Shown piece after piece: positions 59,256 to 64,000 of a stretch of DNA of 64,000 bases. The stretch lies in assembly GCA_013399855.1 (NCBI GenBank), contig VXAY01006085.1:176547-240546 (forward strand), given 5' to 3'. The position numbers and the translations under genes are program-made. The notes beneath the pieces are model-generated. The model saw only the letters and a program-made list of their open reading frames with translations, was not told the DNA's origin and did no database searches. Position 1 is the first letter of the stretch, and the number at the start of each line of letters is the position of its first letter. Origin of the DNA: Oxyruncus cristatus. Taxonomy: Eukaryota > Chordata > Aves > Passeriformes > Cotingidae.

Positions 59256-62200
59256 ACACGTCAGGATTTAGGTGCTGCCATTAGAAAACCCTTCCTGATG
59301 CTGGTCTTTTTGAAGCACACGTGGAGTTGGACACACCTGGTGGAACAGCCTAAAGGCAGAGCACTTGCCAGAAATGAAGAGGTTGCTTTTTAGCCCGATG
59401 GGGTCCAGGCCTGTATCTTCACAGAGGTGGCTAGACCTTGCTGTCCTCCTCTGGAACAGGCTGGGAAAGGAGCATAGATTAACACACTGGGCAAAAGCTG
59501 GACAACACAGCATCAAAGGAGGCCATATGTGTTGCATCACAGCCCGCAGCTATGGTGTTCAGACAAGAGCTCCAGGTCACAGTTCCTCCTTCTCAGGTTG
59601 TTTATAGGTTTTATATTTAGCAGTATAAGATGAAAATCAGAGATAGGCTTCAACAAATATTGCTGATATTTCTCTCAAAGATTTGCAGTTGTCATCTGGA
59701 ACTTGCATGAGTAAGGTGCAGATTTTCATCTTCACTGTGAAATCTTCCTTTCCCCAGTCACTGTGAACAATATAAGGCTTCTGCTGATTATTCAAGTTTC
59801 AATGTTGGGTGCAAACTTTTAAGTAATACTTCTTATCAGGGGTCCTTCCATCCAGGCAGAGATGTAATGAGCAAGGCAAGAGTGATGTCCTGATGGTGAC
59901 AGCTCTGATGAAGGCTCCAGGCAGCAGACACAAAACTGTTCGTGCCACATGCTCCTGAAGAGTACCAAGGATGGGAGGGCAAGAGAGCCTAAACTTGAAG
60001 CTGTCACCTCTTCCATTTTCCCTGCTCCTCATCCTCTGTAGGCTCTGTACCTCTATTGGTCTTCTGTATCTGCCAACACACAGTATCTGCCTCATGGGGA
60101 GAAGACAGGGAGGAGAGATACCCTCTTCTTACCCCCTTGTCCAGGTACAGTGCGTACTTGCAAAGTGGTATTCTTGGTCACAAGCAGTATCCCAGGCAGC
60201 AGAGCAGGCAGGGCAAGGTAGGAGACGGAGCAGTGAGGATCCTGGTGCAGTGAACTTGGGAATAGAGTATAGCCTGTGTTGTTGCCACACATGAGGAGAA
60301 GTAGGGACATTTGCTGGGTGAGGCTTCAAGGCTCAATAATCCCCCCTATCTGCAGTGAGGACCAGATGCACCCATTTCTCTTACTATAGCTGTATTTGGG
60401 CTATTTTATCAGCCCCTAATACACAGGTTTTCCATTCCAACAACAAAGAACCAAAATGCCTTATGCCCTTGTTATTGCTGCTGCCAGAGGGATGATATTG
60501 GACATCAAAGAGTAGAGTACAGTAGTACTGAGGCAGTACGGCTGACCTGCAAAACTTTTGCTCAGACTTTCAATATCATAATCATTTCACCATGCTTTTC
60601 TCTGCTGTTGACAGACTCGTCCTGCTCACTGAGAATGTGGCTGAAAGACTATTTCCCCAATCCTTACTATGTCATCTCTTTTTTGAATCCTCTCTTTTGC
60701 TCATCCAGTTACTTAATTCCTCCTACCTTCCCCTGCCTAAGCCCTTAGCATTTGTCTGCTATCTAGATGCTGACTCCAGATGCTTCCTCATGTTTTTCCA
60801 TGACAAAAAATTATGCCAACTCCAGTAATCATTTCTGGGGAAGCTTGGTGTAAACATCTACACATTTTAAGAACTTAGGAGAAGACACCTAGTCCCTTGT
60901 ATCTCCAAGTGCAGCTGTAAGTGGTCAATTATGGAAGTGTTAAAATGAGGCATGCGTGTTCCCCAACACTGTCCCAGCTTCCAACAATGCCGGCAGAATT
61001 TCCTGAGCTTGAGGTGGTGTAATAATCCGCAAAAGGTCTCTTCTTAGGATATTTTTTCTGATCTCCTGTTGGGACTGCAAATTTCTGGCATCCACAGCCT
61101 CTTTTATTAAGGAATTCTGCAGGTTTACAACCTGTTGTGTCAAAACCACCTTGTTCTGTTTGTTTCAAACATAATCAAATCATCAAATTAGATGGGCCTT
61201 AATGGGAAGGTATTTGGATCAATACATATCCATCTATTCCATGATGCATATGCGTTTGTAGACATCTATTATCTTCCCCCTAAATTACATCTAGTTCCAA
61301 ATTTAATATGCAAGGCATAGGAGAATAATCGTAAATCAGACACTCTGCTTTTAAAATAAATATGACATCCACGAGTGAATAAAATGTATCTTGAAGCTTG
61401 CTTCATTATAATACCATTATTCAATTCAGCCATATTGATTTTATAACCCTGCTTGGCAAGATTATGTCTGTACAGCAAGCCAAAGAGACAGACAAGATGG
61501 AACAGCACTGTCAGACCAAAACATGAGTAAACAGAAACTTGTAGTAGGGCAAGAGTGGGACAAGGAAAATTACTGCCATAATTTACAGACAAACACCACA
61601 GCCAAGTTCCTCAGCAATAACATGCTGGCATGTATGCTGTTGGGTGATCTAGACAATAATCAGGCTGTGATAATACTCCTGTGCTAATAAATATTTCAGA
61701 AGCTGCTGGTAGGGTCAGAAATTGATTTACAGATCAAAGCAGAAAGTCATGTGAAGGAATTCTAATTCTAATTAATTCTAGCAAAAGTTCAAAAAAGGAA
61801 GTATTATTTTTTAGACAGTTCAAATAAATAATTTGTTATCATATAGAAAATATTACTGAAGGTAAAGTGTGTGCCTTTTTAAAATCTTGCTTTCTGAAGT
61901 TTTGAAGGTTTAGAAATTCAAAAGCAAGTGAGAAAAAAATGAGAGATTGATTGCAAGTTCTGTCAGTGAGACAGACCACTACCATGTAGAATTTGCCTTC
62001 TAAGCAGAGCGTTTACTACCTCTAAATGCTGTGTAAGATTTATCTATTCTGTCTATCAGATGCCTATGAAGGCATCTGAGCAAGATATTGCAGAACACTA
62101 TTCCTGAATCATGTAGGATAAGAAATAGCTAAATGTAACCGTGCAGTTCATGTGACCAAATGTAGATGTCGACTTCAAAATGAATGAATCATTTCCACAC

Positions 62201-63084
62201 TGGAGATGTCCAGAGTTCACACATGAATCCCACTCACTGTCTCTTGTATTACAGCTTGTCCCAGCTTAGCCATTTCCCTAATGGTGCCTGTGTGCTGTCC
62301 TTGTTCTAGTCAGTTCTCAGTCACTTGGGAATTGCTGCCTTTTAACCTGGTGGCTTTAACATCAGTTGTGCTACCATGAATCCTTCACGCAGTTCCTCAG
62401 GCTGAATTTATGGAAAGGATGCAGCTTCTCTGATAACATCATCAAGGAGCAGAAGGACTGGGAAGTACTTGTGGAGTGTTTCTTGCCTTCAGCCAAGGCT
62501 GTGAGCCTAATCTGTGTGGTCTTTACCCCCATCAGCCCAGTTTGGGAATCACATCACTCATGGAGCAGTGGCTTGGGGGTGGTGTGGCCCTCGCACAGAC
62601 CAGCTACTCCTGTAGGGGCAGGGATGCTCTCGCTGGGCCAGATTGGAGATAGTGCTGCCACAGCTCTGCAGGTGCTGCTGGCTGTCTGCGTGAGCAGCAG
62701 TCACACCTTTGGTGAGAGCAGCCATGTCTTTGCAGATGCTCCCAGTGAGACAAGACTGTGTAGGGTTGGCAATGGGAACTGGCAGGTGGCAGATGAGCTG
62801 TGACAGTGGGTCTCAGCACTTAAGATTTTGGTGGTAAAATGAAGTGAGATGCTGGATGATAGTGAAAAGTGGCAACTGGCAGTGCAGCCTGGCTGTGGCT
62901 GCTGTCGCTGAAATGAGGTTTTGGCAGTAACAGGAGGCTCTGTGCTCCCTGGAAAGAGAAAGAAACTCTTAACAGTAAGATGTGATACCGTTGCTGACAT
63001 TGGTGAAGTATTTTTTGCTGCAATGCACGTCTCGTTGCTACTGGGTCTCTTCTGGGGTTGTTTAGAGTAGAACAGACTTTTCAG
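59256..63084. other. PANX2 upstream flank, no gene recognised
   Basis: Composition drops to AT-rich after 59.3 kb, with a GC-richer patch at about 62.3-62.9 kb. The longest open frame (62366-62803, +, 145 codons) is unrecognised, and an antisense frame overlaps it. In 61755-61785 the word TTCTAA is repeated. I saw no evidence of MOV10L1 or MLC1, the human upstream neighbours, within this distance. Confidence 0.45.
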
Positions 63085-63435
63085 TTTCAATGAACATCTA
63101 GTCCAACTGCCTGATCACTTTAGGGCTGACCAAAAGTTAAAGCATGTTATTAAGGACATTGTCCAAACATCTCTAAACACGGACAGGCTTGGAGCATGCA
63201 TCTCTTGGTAAGAAAAGCTTCCTAATATCCACTCTAAACCTCCTCTGGTGTAGCTGTGAACAATTCACATGGGACCTATCACCAGATACCAGGGAGAAGG
63301 GATCAGCATCTCCTTCTACACATACCCTCCTCAGTAACAATGAGATCACTCCTCAGCCTGCTTTTCTCCTAAGGCCTGAAGTACTTAGCCACTCCTCAAA
63401 GGACATTTCTTCCAGCCTTACTGAGCTAGAGGCTC
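63085..63435 (-). mobile_element. CR1 LINE fragment
   Basis: The + strand landmarks CATCTAGTCCAACTGCCTGATCAC, GGGCTGACCAAAAGTTAAAGC, GACATTGTCC and CTTCCTAATATCCACTCTAAACCTCC are in CR1 complement order, followed by CACCAGATACCAGGGAGAAGG and CTCCTCAG. There is an internal deletion of about 40 bases near 63205, and the 3' octamers are missing. Confidence 0.9.
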
Positions 63436-64000
63436 TAACACAGCTTCAAAATGGGCTAATGCCGCCATGGGAACCTGGAGCGTGACTGAAGCTGTTCAAG
63501 GGCAAAGAGATTGTGTGAGCACAAAAAGGGTTATTCTGTTGCTCTGGTATGCAAGCTGTCTCTGCATAAATCAAGAGTAAGTAGGGAAGTCAAGGCTAAA
63601 GTAAGATAACATATTTCTGTTCAAAAAGCATATGGTATAGATGAAATGTAACCAGCTTGAATGAAATGGGCTCAAGGGAGTCTTGGGACTATCTAGATAA
63701 TAGGATGAGCAAATACCACACAGTATGAGAACTGCCTAGATAACAGTGTTAGAAATATCAAATTTGAGTGTGGATGTAGCAGAATTGGCACTAATGAGGA
63801 AAAAATAATTAGAGGTAGGTCATTAAATAGGTTCCATTTTTCTGGGAGGACTCTAGGCAGAGAAAGAGAGATGCAGGGTTGTTGATAAGGTTGGGTTAGG
63901 AAAATAAACACTAGGAATTAAAATAATTAAATAGAACCCCCCCCCAGGAAATAATTTAAAAATAGGCATTAGGTATAATCCTGTAGAAAACAAAGAGGTG
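63436..64000. other. Intergenic DNA to the window end
   Basis: AT-rich sequence with a run of nine C's at 63937-63945. No gene or known repeat recognised. Confidence 0.5.

Noticed and set aside
57928..59284. Six long open frames over the hexamer array (267-423 codons of alternating dipeptides)
   Set aside because: A 6-base repeat without a stop in any frame is open for its whole length on both strands. These frames exist because of the repeat, not because they are genes.
62366..62803. 145-codon frame as a gene upstream of PANX2
   Set aside because: I recognise no family, there is no CpG island or splice context, and an antisense frame overlaps it. The local GC rise alone can explain it.

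Overview
The window is vertebrate nuclear DNA, almost certainly from a bird. The evidence is nine copies of the CR1 LINE, several ending in the avian CR1 3' octamer (ATTCTATG-type), one avian-type endogenous retroviral LTR, and a complete pannexin-2 gene whose protein is close to the tetrapod orthologue. Most of the sequence is AT-rich, repeat-poor intergenic or intronic DNA. It is broken by two GC-rich CpG islands, one at each protein-coding promoter. There are two assembly gaps and one single N.

Layout: (1) 1-6.4 kb is intergenic with no gene recognised. (2) 6.43-7.64 kb is a CpG island holding an intronless 238-codon tetraspanin of the TSPAN6/TSPAN7 type on the + strand. An upstream ORF ends on the tetraspanin start codon in an ATGA overlap. 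(3) 7.6-36.3 kb is a gene-poor stretch with CR1 copies, one LTR at about 34.1-34.94 kb, one exon-like segment at 23.2 kb, and several AT-rich stretches dense in homeodomain-like sites that could be conserved enhancers. (4) 36.5-57.5 kb is PANX2 on the - strand in three coding exons: 57257-57482, 38753-40204 and 36518-36879. The splice sites are canonical, the phases match, and the predicted protein is 679 aa. Intron 1 is 17 kb and intron 2 is 1.9 kb. (5) 57.5-59.3 kb is the PANX2 CpG-island promoter, with a CCAAT box, a CRE-like site and an NRF1-type palindrome. It contains a perfect 102-copy hexanucleotide array (612 bp). (6) 59.3-64 kb is flanking DNA with one CR1 fragment and no recognised gene.

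The two protein-coding genes are both multipass membrane proteins, but nothing in the sequence ties them into one pathway. The observations most worth checking are: the uninterrupted hexamer array in the PANX2 promoter, which is open in all six frames; the intronless, PDZ-motif-less tetraspanin with its start-overlapping uORF; a Cys-to-Ser change at PANX2 position 246, a reported palmitoylation site in mammals; and the absence of TRABD from the 36 kb downstream of PANX2, where the human genome has it immediately next door. Comparisons with named orthologues are from memory and not from a database search.
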